Shown: positions 10,700 to 20,484, counted from the first letter of the stretch. The stretch: DNA of 64,000 nucleotides from Psychrobacter fulvigenes (GCF_904846155.1 NZ_CAJGZP010000001.1:2418001-2482000); one strand, 5' to 3'. Translations and numbers: made by a program. The notes: generated by a model from the sequence alone, not told the origin.

Positions 10700-12106
10700 A
10701 TGACCTCTCCTACAACCCGTCACAGCACACCAGACTTAGCTTTCATCTCGCAACATTTGTATACCGCCATCCTATGGGTCGATAATGATCTTAGGGTTAC
10801 ATGGCTCAATGCTCAAGCCGAACAGCTATTAGCAATCAGTCGTGAGCGGCTATTAGGTCAGTCAGTACTCACCTTACTTGCTCCTGAAGAATTGAGCAAT
10901 GGTTTAACTGGCAAATTAAATAATAAAGAAAGTGCTGCGTTAAAAACTGACTATTCAGAAAGTGCTGCTGTACATAACGAAATGAATAGTAGCTTAAAAA
11001 ATGATAAAGAAAAAACGCCTCCAAACTGCCCTCTCACCGAGCGTTTCAGTCAGGCTCAAAAATTCCAGCAACCTTTTATCGACCATGATCATAGTATAAA
11101 GCGACACCCAAGCAGCGGTGCAGCAGTGTCAATCGACTATAGCGTAACGCCTGTTACTTATCAGCAGCAGGCTTATTTTATTATTGAAATGTGGGGTAAA
11201 GACCGTCAAAGCCGTATCTCAGAAGAACAACGGCAACAGCAGCAATATGAGGTCGCCCGTCATATGCTGCGTTCGGTCGCCCATGAGGTAAAAAACCCAT
11301 TAGCAGGGATTCGCGGTGCTGCGCAATTATTACAAAGGCAATTTATCAAATTTAGTGACATCTTTACTCTTAGCAACCATAATCCAGTCCTTACTAATAT
11401 TACCGAACCAACTAGTGATAAAACCCTGATAAAAACCGCTGAAAAGCTGCGTAGCTACACCGATATTATCATCTCAGAGACCGACCGCTTGACCCAGCTC
11501 GTTGGCCAACTTCTTGGTTCCAACCAACTGCCAAATTGGCAAGCGGTCAATATTCATGAGCCACTAGAGCATGTTTTATCTTTAGTAGCTCATCAATATC
11601 CGCAAGTCACTTTAATAAGAGATTACGACTTATCTTTACCTGAGCTGGATGCGGATAAAGATCAGTTGATCCAAATATTTTTAAACCTAGTGAACAATGC
11701 TTGTGAAGCGATGACTGACTATCAACAAACGCTCAAAACAACAAACACTACCGCTCAAGCACTAAATGCACAGCCAGACAGCCATTATAAGCCGCACTTG
11801 CACATTCAAACGCGCGTTGCCTTTCAGCATACCATCGGCAGTCAGCAACATAGACAAATGCTACAAGTCGCCATCACCGATAATGGCCCAGGGATTGATC
11901 CTGCACTCATTGGACAAGTATTTTTCCCAATGGTCACCAGCCGTGCCTCAGGCACAGGACTAGGGTTGTCTATCGTTCAAGATATCATCAGCCGCCATCA
12001 TGGTATGATTGAGGTCAGCTCCATTCAACTTGAAAACTCTAGTCAGAATAGGCAAACGCACTTTACGCTGTATTTGCCTTTTAGACAGCCAGCGCTTAAC
12101 ACGTAA
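10700..12106 (+). CDS. glnL: NtrB, nitrogen regulation sensor histidine kinase
   Basis: Cytoplasmic kinase/phosphatase that senses nitrogen status via PII and controls NtrC. An N-terminal PAS domain (residues ~15-65) is interrupted by a polar insertion of about 70 residues. The H-box AHEVKNPLAG has the phospho-acceptor His at residue 195. The N-box NLVNNACEAM, G1 box DNGPGID and G2 box GTGLGLSIV follow in the ATPase domain. No membrane segment is present, as expected for NtrB. It is 468 aa, longer than the ~350 aa E. coli protein because of polar insertions. ntrC follows after 55 bp; glnA is not adjacent, unlike in enterobacteria. Confidence 0.93.
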   Translation: MTSPTTRHSTPDLAFISQHLYTAILWVDNDLRVTWLNAQAEQLLAISRERLLGQSVLTLLAPEELSNGLTGKLNNKESAALKTDYSESAAVHNEMNSSLKNDKEKTPPNCPLTERFSQAQKFQQPFIDHDHSIKRHPSSGAAVSIDYSVTPVTYQQQAYFIIEMWGKDRQSRISEEQRQQQQYEVARHMLRSVAHEVKNPLAGIRGAAQLLQRQFIKFSDIFTLSNHNPVLTNITEPTSDKTLIKTAEKLRSYTDIIISETDRLTQLVGQLLGSNQLPNWQAVNIHEPLEHVLSLVAHQYPQVTLIRDYDLSLPELDADKDQLIQIFLNLVNNACEAMTDYQQTLKTTNTTAQALNAQPDSHYKPHLHIQTRVAFQHTIGSQQHRQMLQVAITDNGPGIDPALIGQVFFPMVTSRASGTGLGLSIVQDIISRHHGMIEVSSIQLENSSQNRQTHFTLYLPFRQPALNT

Positions 12107-12161
12107 AAATCACAGCTAAACAAAAAAACGATCTGAAACACTTGCTCATTAGGCCTGATAT

Positions 12162-13856
12162 ATGACTGAATATAACGAAAACCCTGCGACTTTATGGCTA
12201 ATTGATGACGATGCGGCATTGCGATTAGTGCTAGCCGACACCTTTGAAGATGCTGGTTTTACTGTAATTAGCTTTACCCAAGCACAGGCAGCTTGGACGC
12301 AGCTCAATGATGTCTTACAGCACGAATCAGCGACGCAGCTGCCTGATGTGATATTGACTGACATCCGTATGCCGATGATGGATGGCTTATCCTTTAGTGA
12401 ATGGGTGCAGAAGCACTTCCCTCAACTGCCTATCGTTATTATGACTGCCCACTCAGACCTCACCTCTGCTATCAGTAGCTATCAGACAGGGGCATTTGAA
12501 TATCTACCCAAACCCTTTGATCTAGATGATGCGGTTGCGACGATTTATAAGGCCATCAATTATCAGCCGGACTTACAAACAAGTGACAAGCAAGCCGAAA
12601 CCGATGTCATAGCTCAGGCAGAAAAAGATCGCAAGCTGAATCCAAAAGCAAAACCAACCAATAGCTCTGACCATGCGATTGAAGATAAGAATTCAATAAA
12701 AGATAAAACGACTAAGAGTACTAACAATAACCCCAACGGCATTATTGGACAGTCGCAGGCCATGCAAACGGTCTTTCGAGCAATTGGAAGATTGGCACAC
12801 TCTCCTATCACTGTTCTCATTACTGGTGAATCTGGAACTGGCAAAGAGCTGGTCGCCAGTGCCTTACATCAGCACTCACCAAGGCAGCAAGAGCCCTTTA
12901 TCGCGCTCAATATGGCGGCCATTCCACATGACTTAATTGAGTCTGAGCTATTCGGGCACGAAAAAGGCGCTTTTACAGGCGCTACTACGCGCAGGCAAGG
13001 CCGCTTTGAGCAAGCAGACGGCGGTACGCTATTTTTAGATGAAATCGGTGATATGCCCTTTAGTACGCAGACCCGCCTGCTACGAGTACTGGCAAATGGT
13101 GAGTTCTATCGAGTTGGTGGTCAACAGCCCATCAAGGTTGATGTGCGTATCATCGCGGCCACTCATCAAAACCTAGAGCATCTCGTACAGCAAGGAAAGT
13201 TCCGCGAAGATTTATTTTATCGTCTCAACGTTATTCGTCTGCCTTTACCACCGCTACGCGCTCGCCGTGAGGACATTCCCGCACTTAGCATTCACTTTAT
13301 GCAGCGCGCCGCTGAGCAAATGAACACCGCACCCAAACAGCTACATCCTGAAGCGCTACGTCTCATGCAAACCTTTGACTGGCGAGGCAACGTGCGCCAA
13401 CTCGAAAACGTCTGCTTATGGCTGACGGTCATGGCAACGGGAGATACGGTCTTGATTGAAGACTTGCCACCTGAGCTATTGGCTAATACCCATCATCCTT
13501 TACAGCAACTTTCTGACCAACAATTATCTTTACAGCAGCAATCAGATCAGCCTTATGATGACTCTTATCATCATGACCTAATGCAGCCGTTAGAGTCTAT
13601 CTCCCACTCGGTTGCTGCATTAACGTGGCAAGAAGCGCTGGCTATCTGGGCGACAGAATCGCTACAAGCAGGCGCAACCGATATCTTACAAACAGCGACA
13701 CCTGAGTTTGAACGTGTACTACTCAATGCAGCACTGACTCACAGTGGCGGTAAAAAGATTGCCGCAGCCAATCTATTAGGCTGGGGACGCAACACCTTAA
13801 CCCGTAAATTACAGCAACTAGATATTGACTTATCAAACAAACAATCAGATAAATAA
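12162..13856 (+). CDS. glnG: NtrC, sigma-54-dependent nitrogen response regulator
   Basis: Activates sigma-54 promoters of nitrogen-assimilation genes when phosphorylated by NtrB. The receiver domain has the acidic pair DDD at 15-17 and the phospho-acceptor D67. A Lys/Asn-rich linker (~residues 130-190) precedes the AAA+ domain, with Walker A GESGTGKE near residue 221 and the sigma-54 contact loop GAFTGA near residues 269-274. A Gln/His-rich linker follows, then the Fis-type HTH (KIAAANLLGWGRNTLTRKL). At 564 aa it is about 95 residues longer than E. coli NtrC; both linkers account for this. Co-directional with ntrB. Confidence 0.94.
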   Translation: MTEYNENPATLWLIDDDAALRLVLADTFEDAGFTVISFTQAQAAWTQLNDVLQHESATQLPDVILTDIRMPMMDGLSFSEWVQKHFPQLPIVIMTAHSDLTSAISSYQTGAFEYLPKPFDLDDAVATIYKAINYQPDLQTSDKQAETDVIAQAEKDRKLNPKAKPTNSSDHAIEDKNSIKDKTTKSTNNNPNGIIGQSQAMQTVFRAIGRLAHSPITVLITGESGTGKELVASALHQHSPRQQEPFIALNMAAIPHDLIESELFGHEKGAFTGATTRRQGRFEQADGGTLFLDEIGDMPFSTQTRLLRVLANGEFYRVGGQQPIKVDVRIIAATHQNLEHLVQQGKFREDLFYRLNVIRLPLPPLRARREDIPALSIHFMQRAAEQMNTAPKQLHPEALRLMQTFDWRGNVRQLENVCLWLTVMATGDTVLIEDLPPELLANTHHPLQQLSDQQLSLQQQSDQPYDDSYHHDLMQPLESISHSVAALTWQEALAIWATESLQAGATDILQTATPEFERVLLNAALTHSGGKKIAAANLLGWGRNTLTRKLQQLDIDLSNKQSDK

Positions 13857-13970
13857 GTAAGAGCTTTATTTGATATGAAAAAGCTCTTTTAAAAAATTCA
13901 TAAATATCATGTACTTATATAGGATAATGCAAAAATTAACGATTAGTTTGAAATTAAACGCAAAAAGGGC

Positions 13971-13998
13971 TTGCCAAACCCCTGAAACCCTATATAAT
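13971..13998 (+). promoter_or_regulatory. Sigma-70 promoter of tRNA-Leu
   Basis: TTGCCA at 13971-13976 and a perfect TATAAT at 13993-13998 are separated by 16 bp. Transcription would start near 14005, about 80 bp before the tRNA 5' end. Confidence 0.8.
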
Positions 13999-14086
13999 AG
14001 CCAACCACTGAGACGCACTACCGAATCAGTTATTTATCTTGATGGTGTTTGAATTTAAACGCTTTTGATGATAGAGTAACGAAAAT

Positions 14087-14171
14087 GGGGATGTGGCGGA
14101 ATTGGTAGACGCACCAGATTTAGGTTCTGGCGCCGAAAGGTGTGAGAGTTCGAGTCTCTCCATCCCCACCA
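14087..14171 (+). tRNA. tRNA-Leu (anticodon UAG)
   Basis: An 85-nt type II tRNA. The acceptor stem GGGGATG pairs with CATCCCC, followed by discriminator A and an encoded CCA. The anticodon stem CCAGA/TCTGG encloses a 7-base loop with TAG at 14121-14123. A variable arm is present and the T-arm contains GTTCGAGTC. It has its own promoter and terminator, so it looks monocistronic. tRNA-Leu 3' ends are frequent integration sites, but no integrase or duplicated 3' end was seen here. Confidence 0.98.
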
Positions 14172-14202
14172 TTTTCGGATAGTTCATCTTAGACCAAATA
14201 TT

Positions 14203-14228
14203 AAAACCCACTAGTTAGTGGGTTTTTT
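14203..14228 (+). terminator. Intrinsic terminator of tRNA-Leu
   Basis: The arms AAAACCCACTA and TAGTGGGTTTT enclose two bases and run into TT, 31 bp after the tRNA end. Confidence 0.85.
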
Positions 14229-14318
14229 ATTGCCTAAAATTTGAGTGGTTTGTTATCGTTGATTCACTTTAAAACGGATATAGTGCTAAAACTCTAGTTA
14301 GTCTTACTTTACTCAGTA

Positions 14319-15113
14319 TTAAAGGCTGTCTAACACCTGGACTGGAAACGTAACCACATCAAAGGCTAATGCAAACGGTAATAAGACCAGCTTCTCGGCA
14401 CCACTTCTACCACTACGAGAGACCTCTTTCTGCGTTGACTCGCTATAAAAACTTACAGTATAAGGTTTTGTCAGCGCTTTATATTTGGCTTGTATCAAGT
14501 TCAAATTACTAACCTGTGGGTAGATGGCACCTTTGATCGGAACACTAAAACAGAACCGCTGAGCGTTGATGCGCTGATCACTAGCCGTGGTACATTCTTT
14601 ACCGCCGTTTTGTAAAAAGAACTGATAATCAGACCGCTCAAACTCATCTTTGAGTTTTGCATAAGACAACTTCATCTCACCTTGAAAATATCCGTCATTT
14701 TTTGGCGAGTAAAAGCTCATCTCGTTATCGACCTGAATATTCTTTGGTGTCAGATTGGTGAGTAAACTCACCATCTCCGTCCCGCCCTGAGTCAGTACAT
14801 AACTGTTTTTTTCACCCACAATGACCATCGTACTGTTTGGCATATTGGCTATCGGCTGTGCTGGACGACCAAAGGCAACAATTTGATCTTCAGATAGAAT
14901 TTGCTTTACTGTCTTTGAGCTGACCTGTCTGTCACTACTCTCTAACAATGAGCTGGTCGCACAGCCTGAAACGGCTATCATCGCAGCCATTGAAGCACCA
15001 ACGACAAATGACTGCACAAATGGCTTTGATATGAGAGGCTTGGTACTTTTTACCTCGCCACTCTCATTGCGTGCTTTATTATTATCAGCAACATTATTGC
15101 TACCTCTTGTCAT
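14319..15113 (-). CDS. Putative lipoprotein of unknown function
   Basis: I do not recognise the family with confidence. The 264-aa product has a polar 35-residue N-terminal stretch, then a hydrophobic segment ending in a lipobox-like VSGC, so it is probably a lipoprotein or membrane-anchored periplasmic protein. The rest is soluble, with one Cys pair (KECTT and QRFCFSV) that could form a disulfide. The C-terminus LLPFALAFDVVTFPVQVL is hydrophobic and loosely recalls the ends of YceK/YidQ-type lipoproteins; that is only an impression. Start at ATG 15113, with AAGGAAAG six to seven bases upstream; an upstream in-frame TTG is less likely. It stands alone between tRNA-Leu and the PHA locus. Confidence 0.7.
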   Translation of the reverse strand: MTRGSNNVADNNKARNESGEVKSTKPLISKPFVQSFVVGASMAAMIAVSGCATSSLLESSDRQVSSKTVKQILSEDQIVAFGRPAQPIANMPNSTMVIVGEKNSYVLTQGGTEMVSLLTNLTPKNIQVDNEMSFYSPKNDGYFQGEMKLSYAKLKDEFERSDYQFFLQNGGKECTTASDQRINAQRFCFSVPIKGAIYPQVSNLNLIQAKYKALTKPYTVSFYSESTQKEVSRSGRSGAEKLVLLPFALAFDVVTFPVQVLDSL

Positions 15114-15302
15114 AATCAACTTTCCTTGTATACAGTATTTAATTAGCTCACTAGTTACTCGTCCACCTACAAGAGCATATTAGAGTAAGCAGAGATTGTT
15201 TCACTCATTATTGCCATCTAACAATTATCATGTCATTTATGATGATAGCGTAATTAATATAAAAATCATACAGCCGCTTATCTTTGGCAAAATCATCAGA
15301 CA

Positions 15303-15334
15303 TAAAAAAACCTCAAGTAAATCAATACTTGAGG
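15303..15334 (-). terminator. Intrinsic terminator after the DUF3141 gene
   Basis: On the minus strand CCTCAAGTA and TACTTGAGG form a 9-bp stem followed by seven T residues, ~60 bp past the stop codon. The sequence resembles the terminator at 22437-22468 beyond the stem itself. Confidence 0.8.
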
Positions 15335-15396
15335 CGAAATTTAGTTAAGTAATAAAACATATTTAGCGATGGTTTGCTTGTTTTATACAAAGACTT

Positions 15397-17922
15397 TTAT
15401 TTGATGTCAGCATCCGTTAGACCTAATGCATCATCGATACGGTTTTTGATAGACAAGATTGCAGGATCTTGCTCTACTAGCTTGTCACCGACCACATAGC
15501 GAACCAATTTAAGCGCTTCGATACGTTTGTCCTTGGTTGTTAATAGTTTGCTTAAGGACTGTATAGAGTCATCTTCCGCAAAACGCACGATAATCGTCTG
15601 AGTATGTATCATAGATGCCAAATCAGCTTTTAATATATTGGCAAACGGCTCTCGCTGAGTAAGCACTTCCGTCAATCGCATCAGCTGATCACGATCTATA
15701 TTGTTATCAGCAACAATATTACCTAAGATCAGCATCCGTACTACCGCTTCATTAAAACCGCCTTTGGTGATTTTGGCTAATGCCTCATCTACTGTTGGCA
15801 AATCCTGCAACTCGTCTTTATCTAAAAGACGACGCGAGCCTACGGCTTTACCATACTGACGGAACCACGGCATTGACCATATACTAAAGAACAGGCTCTC
15901 AGTATATCGACCATGCCAATCTCGCCAAAAATCAAGTGTCATTCTCGTACTGTCCATAAACATCTTTTCTATCTGCAAGAAAAGATTGTCCTGCTGAAGA
16001 GATTCAATGGCTGGTAGTCTCACTCTGCCATAAAAATCAGATGGATCGTACGATTCTTTGTTGGCTTGTACAGGAACGAAACTTTCACTTTGGTTTTTTT
16101 CGATATTACCCGTGATCATTTGGTTCAATTGACTGGCCGCAACTGCTAATGGGTTTTTGCTACTCCATGTACTTCTCTGGAGCCTCAGCGGATGCATGGT
16201 GCGCAGAAACTGAGCAGAAGTCTCATTACTCATGGCTTTGACCAATGGACGCAAATTATGCTCATAAGCTTGCGTCTGAGACATAGAGTAGCGATGTACC
16301 GCCTTAAATGCCTCCTCATCCGTACGATTTGCCCCTATCGCTTCACTCAAATCTTCGAAGGTTCGACGCTTTAAGTCAACCGTAAAGGTTTTTTCTTTGC
16401 CAGACCCTTCATAGTTGTCAATTTCCATCTCATACAAACCAGGTGGTAAAACTTCAATCATATCCATGATTGAGGCAATACCTGTATGCTCATTATTAGC
16501 AATTTTTGAGCTGACAAAGATACCCAAATGACCTACTTGTTCATGAATCATATAGATGATGCGTTGACCGCACACTTCTACATCTTTTTCATCACTATAG
16601 GCATCCAAAATCCAAGACAATGCCTGTTGCGGTGGGGTAATATCATCACCATGTGAGGCAAAAGCTATAATCGGCGCTTTGATATGACGCAAGTCAATAT
16701 TCACGCCTTTTTCTAGCTGGGCAGTATTTCGAGCAATACGATTACCAATGAAGATGTTTTCTACAATCCACTGAATCTCTTGCTCATTCATTAAGAAAAA
16801 GCCACCCCACCAGCGCTCAAAATCAAGAAAACGCTGACGGTTGGCCTGTGGGTTTTTGTACAAGTCGTAATATTTACCCACATAGTTCCGATAAGGAGTC
16901 ATCTGTTCAAAATTATGAACAAGCGCTGCTCCATCAAACACCCCATTGTTCATATCAGCACTAAGCATGGATAACCACGTACCGCCATTGACCCCTGCTT
17001 TATAACGCATTGGGTTAACGCCAACCTCTCCACTCCACGCAGATACAGGCGCACCGTTTAGGATAATAGGGCCCTTTATGTCTGCATTAGTTGCGGCCAA
17101 TATAAGTGCAGCCCAGCCACCCTGACAGTTACCAATGATGACAGGCGCATCTGAATCTGGATGTCTTTTTGCTACTTCACGGGCGAACTTCCCTTCCGCA
17201 TATGTAACGTCAGCAATGGTCTGTGTCGGCTCTGGCAGACGCTTAAACGCCACAAAGTACACAGGGTGACCCTGATTGAGTGCAACACCGACCTGACTTT
17301 CATGTTTAAAGCCACCGATACCAGCACCATGCCCCGCTCTAGGATCGATAATGATATAAGGACGCTTACTATCGTTAGTGATGATCCCTGCAGGTGGAAC
17401 GATTCTCAGCAATACATAGTTACAAGGGCGTTCAAATTCGCTCGCATCCATGATTACGTCATAGTCATAGTCTAACACTGGTGGGCAACCAGCACTTTCA
17501 TGTTCAAGAAAGACATCGCCGCGCTCTCTGAGTACATCGACTGTTTGCAACAGGCGCTTACTACTATCTGTGCTATAACTCAGCCACTCTTTCCATAATC
17601 TGTCAGGTGTATAGGCTTTTTTAAAGCTATCAGTAATGTCCTTAGTGTTTTGACTCAGCGTTTGCACATTTTCTTGTATTTGCTGATGGTTTTGCTGTTG
17701 ATGTCTTGAAGTGACATCCAATATCAAACTACTACTTTCTGCTTTGTAGCGATTGCGCAGAGAGTATTCGTCGATAGTACTTTCACTCTTGTAAAATTGA
17801 TGCTTTAGCATATCTTGAAGATTTGGTATCGAACCTGTGACTCTATGACGTGGGTTTTTGCGGCTTAACCAAACTTCGGCTTTGTCTGAATGCTCAATAT
17901 TTTCTTCGATGATATCTGACAT
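15397..17922 (-). CDS. DUF3141 protein, PhaC-like alpha/beta hydrolase of the PHA locus
   Basis: Large 841-aa protein of the DUF3141 family, which is often found near PHA synthase genes and is distantly related to them. The hydrolase-type core occupies roughly residues 150-480. It has a nucleophile elbow GNCQGG with Cys near residue 266 in place of Ser, like PHA synthases, plus possible triad partners SHGDD and HEQVGH. The N-terminal ~140 residues contain Gln-rich helices (HQQQNHQQIQENVQTLSQNT) reminiscent of phasin-like helices. The C-terminal third is helical with no recognised domain. No signal peptide. It lies 196 bp downstream of phaC, with the phaC terminator between, so it may be transcribed separately. 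Whether it polymerises, binds granules or hydrolyses is not decidable from sequence. Confidence 0.85.
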   Translation of the reverse strand: MSDIIEENIEHSDKAEVWLSRKNPRHRVTGSIPNLQDMLKHQFYKSESTIDEYSLRNRYKAESSSLILDVTSRHQQQNHQQIQENVQTLSQNTKDITDSFKKAYTPDRLWKEWLSYSTDSSKRLLQTVDVLRERGDVFLEHESAGCPPVLDYDYDVIMDASEFERPCNYVLLRIVPPAGIITNDSKRPYIIIDPRAGHGAGIGGFKHESQVGVALNQGHPVYFVAFKRLPEPTQTIADVTYAEGKFAREVAKRHPDSDAPVIIGNCQGGWAALILAATNADIKGPIILNGAPVSAWSGEVGVNPMRYKAGVNGGTWLSMLSADMNNGVFDGAALVHNFEQMTPYRNYVGKYYDLYKNPQANRQRFLDFERWWGGFFLMNEQEIQWIVENIFIGNRIARNTAQLEKGVNIDLRHIKAPIIAFASHGDDITPPQQALSWILDAYSDEKDVEVCGQRIIYMIHEQVGHLGIFVSSKIANNEHTGIASIMDMIEVLPPGLYEMEIDNYEGSGKEKTFTVDLKRRTFEDLSEAIGANRTDEEAFKAVHRYSMSQTQAYEHNLRPLVKAMSNETSAQFLRTMHPLRLQRSTWSSKNPLAVAASQLNQMITGNIEKNQSESFVPVQANKESYDPSDFYGRVRLPAIESLQQDNLFLQIEKMFMDSTRMTLDFWRDWHGRYTESLFFSIWSMPWFRQYGKAVGSRRLLDKDELQDLPTVDEALAKITKGGFNEAVVRMLILGNIVADNNIDRDQLMRLTEVLTQREPFANILKADLASMIHTQTIIVRFAEDDSIQSLSKLLTTKDKRIEALKLVRYVVGDKLVEQDPAILSIKNRIDDALGLTDADIK

Positions 17923-18063
17923 AGGTTTTTCCAGTTTTGATTTGAGAGTGGTACTTCATATTAAGTATATATTGGTTTCAATCTTGAGATTTAATACTAA
18001 ATATTAATACAAACGTTTAGATATTGAAAATGGTTTAGATATTGAAAATTGTAGTGATAGGTC

Positions 18064-18092
18064 AAAAAGGGGCTATTTACCGCCCCTTTTTA
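18064..18092 (-). terminator. Intrinsic terminator downstream of phaC
   Basis: AAAAGGGGC and GCCCCTTTT form a 9-bp stem with an 8-base loop, with T/A runs on both sides. It lies just past the phaC stop and separates phaC from the DUF3141 gene. Confidence 0.85.
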
Positions 18093-18118
18093 ATAGTAAA
18101 TAAAATGAATAATACACG

Positions 18119-20281
18119 CTAAATACTAGCCGCATTTAGAGCTTCATCGGCTCTAACCTTCACATACTCTCCAGGCGCGTCACTCAGTACTTGCCAGTCT
18201 TTACCCTTATGATCGATACCAGGTTGTCTACTATCTACCTTACCTGCGCTATGTTTTTTGATCCATTCTCTCCAATGTAGCCACCAGCTCTTATCATGCT
18301 TTTGGGCATTGGCATACCATTCATCAGGGTCTGCGACATAATCTTCATTGGTATAAAAACCGTATTTACCTGTAGGTGGGTTAATGATACCGGCAATGTG
18401 CCCTGATTCACCAAGCACAAAAGTCACGTCACCGCCAAGCACTTGCGTGGATGGATAACTTCCCTTCCACTTAGCGATATGATCTTGCAAGGTTGCTATA
18501 ACATAGATTGGGGTCTTCACTTTTGATAGATCAATCTTAATACCATCAAACTCAAGCTCACCTTTTTGGATCAGCTTATTACCTTGATACAGCTCACGTA
18601 ATATAAAGCGGTGTGAGGCGGCAGTTACGTTGGTAGCATCAGAGTTCCAATACAAGAGATCAAAAGGCATAGGGCGCTCACCTTTTAGATAGTTTTGTAT
18701 ATAATAGTTCCAATAGAGGCTATTTTCACGTAGCAAACTAAAAGCCAAACCCATCATACGCCCATCGAGAACCCCTTGTTTATCTTCTACTTCCTCAAGG
18801 GTATTGATCATACGCTCATCGATAAACACTCCAATCTCGCCTGGATCGCTAAAGTCAAATAACGTTGCCCAAAAGGTAGCACTAGCGATACGATCAGCTT
18901 GATCATTTTCGTTTAACCAAGATAGGGTCAGTGCCAGTAGATCACCACCGATACAATAACCGATGGTATTGGCATCAGGCTCACCAGTAATCTCTTTGAC
19001 AACGTCCAAAGCAGTCAATAAGCCCTCGTGCATATAGGTTTCCATACCCACATCCTTATAGGCAGGAGTAGGATTGACCCATGACATAATAAACACACTA
19101 TGCCCTTCCTCTAGTGCCCAGCGTATATAAGAGTTTTTTTCCTTAAGATCCATGATATAAAACTTATTAATCCATGGCGGCACGATCAATAAAGGACGCT
19201 TATTCACTTTGTCTGTGGTCGGGGTATATTGAATCAGCTCAAATATGCGATTGCGGAATACCACTTTGCCAGGTGTGGTGGCGATATTCTCTCCAAGCTC
19301 AAAAGCATCATTATCCGTCATACTGATGCTAAGCATCTGTGAGCTATTTTCCATATCTTCAGTCAGCTGCTTGAGACCTCTGACTAGGTTTTGTCCCTTA
19401 GACTCCATGGTCAAGCGCAGCAATTCAGGGTTGCTCCATAGGAAATTACTTGGTGCAATGGCATTTAGAAGCTGACGAGTAAAAAAGGACAGACGTTGTC
19501 GGGTTTTCTCATCCACACCTTCAGTATCATCAATGGTTTGCATGATATTGTTGACGGTCAAAAGGTAGCTTTGTTTTAGGTAATCAAACATAGGGTTGTT
19601 TGACCAATCTTCATCGGTAAAGCGTCTATCACCTCTTTCTGGCGTGATCACAGGATCTGTTTGATTGCCTGAGGCTTTCATTAAAGCTTGTTGATACAAT
19701 TCAAACTGTTGCTTCCAAAGCTTTGCTTGCTGCTCAGCTAACACTGTAGGACTTTCTTCTGTCACACCAGTGGTAAAATGTTGCCAGCCATCTATTAGAT
19801 TCAGCATCACTGATTGACTGATCTCATTACTTTGATCTTGACCAACTCGCTTCAAGCTTTCCATCAAAAATCTTTGAGTCATTTGAGTAAAATCAGCCAT
19901 AGGGTTGCCACTACTTTCCTGAGTGTCATCTTGCTGATGTGACTCTTGTGTAGACACACTTTGAGTACTATTCGGCGCCATCATATTACTAAAACGATCA
20001 ACTGATTCTTGCCACAGTTTCATGTTTTCTGCAAATAGGTTTGAAGCTTGGCTAGACTTGTTGGCTTGATTAAATAAAGATTTGTTTACCTGATTGACTT
20101 GATTCAACTGATCCAAATAGTATTGGCCGAAGCTACTAAAGTCAAAAACACTATTAGTGTTGTCTTGGATATTGTCTTGATTATCTGCTTCGCTTGATGA
20201 TTTATTGGTTTGCTGATCATCCTTGTCAGAGCGCTTATTATCCATATTGGTATCCATAGTTATATCTGATTTGTCATTCAT
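18119..20281 (-). CDS. phaC: Class I poly(3-hydroxyalkanoate) synthase
   Basis: Polymerises (R)-3-hydroxyacyl-CoA into PHA at the granule surface. The lipase-like box GYCIGG with catalytic Cys lies near residue 440. The Asp-containing QDHIAKW and the His-containing GESGHIAGIINPP complete the triad. Synthases of this class are ~590 aa; this is 720 aa because of a polar N-terminal tail (~90 residues rich in Asn, Asp, Ser, Gln) before NVFDFSSFGQYYLDQLNQ. The ATG at 20281 is preferred over a TTG at 20296, though neither has a clear ribosome site. There is no PhaE partner nearby, which supports class I. Upstream on the same strand are the phasin gene and phaB; a terminator separates phasin from phaC. 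phaA is not in the window. Confidence 0.94.
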   Translation of the reverse strand: MNDKSDITMDTNMDNKRSDKDDQQTNKSSSEADNQDNIQDNTNSVFDFSSFGQYYLDQLNQVNQVNKSLFNQANKSSQASNLFAENMKLWQESVDRFSNMMAPNSTQSVSTQESHQQDDTQESSGNPMADFTQMTQRFLMESLKRVGQDQSNEISQSVMLNLIDGWQHFTTGVTEESPTVLAEQQAKLWKQQFELYQQALMKASGNQTDPVITPERGDRRFTDEDWSNNPMFDYLKQSYLLTVNNIMQTIDDTEGVDEKTRQRLSFFTRQLLNAIAPSNFLWSNPELLRLTMESKGQNLVRGLKQLTEDMENSSQMLSISMTDNDAFELGENIATTPGKVVFRNRIFELIQYTPTTDKVNKRPLLIVPPWINKFYIMDLKEKNSYIRWALEEGHSVFIMSWVNPTPAYKDVGMETYMHEGLLTALDVVKEITGEPDANTIGYCIGGDLLALTLSWLNENDQADRIASATFWATLFDFSDPGEIGVFIDERMINTLEEVEDKQGVLDGRMMGLAFSLLRENSLYWNYYIQNYLKGERPMPFDLLYWNSDATNVTAASHRFILRELYQGNKLIQKGELEFDGIKIDLSKVKTPIYVIATLQDHIAKWKGSYPSTQVLGGDVTFVLGESGHIAGIINPPTGKYGFYTNEDYVADPDEWYANAQKHDKSWWLHWREWIKKHSAGKVDSRQPGIDHKGKDWQVLSDAPGEYVKVRADEALNAASI

Positions 20282-20325
20282 ATTTGGTCTATACAAAGTA
20301 TAAGCACATTAATAATGCTAACACA

Positions 20326-20359
20326 ATAAAAAAGGTGGGAAAGAACGCTCTAACCCACC
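20326..20359 (-). terminator. Intrinsic terminator between phasin gene and phaC
   Basis: On the minus strand GGTGGG and CCCACC flank a 14-base loop and are followed by six T residues. It lies ~125 bp past the phasin stop and ~45 bp before the phaC start. The likely effect is abundant phasin mRNA and less phaC readthrough. Confidence 0.75.
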
Positions 20360-20484
20360 CCTTAGGTATTATGTAAGTCTATTAACTACCCAGTTTTTCA
20401 ACTACATAGTATCTACCAATTGAGTATCAACAAGATTATTTACAAACAGTCAGTCTTATTGATAATCACTTTAGTCATAGCTAC

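Noticed and set aside
14026..14211. 61-codon minus-strand ORF over tRNA-Leu
   Set aside because: Antisense of the tRNA; the MERLELSHLSAPEPKSGAS peptide is a well-known false ORF.
14087..15120. Genomic island at tRNA-Leu
   Set aside because: No integrase and no repeated tRNA 3' end were found; the flanking gene is a plain lipoprotein.
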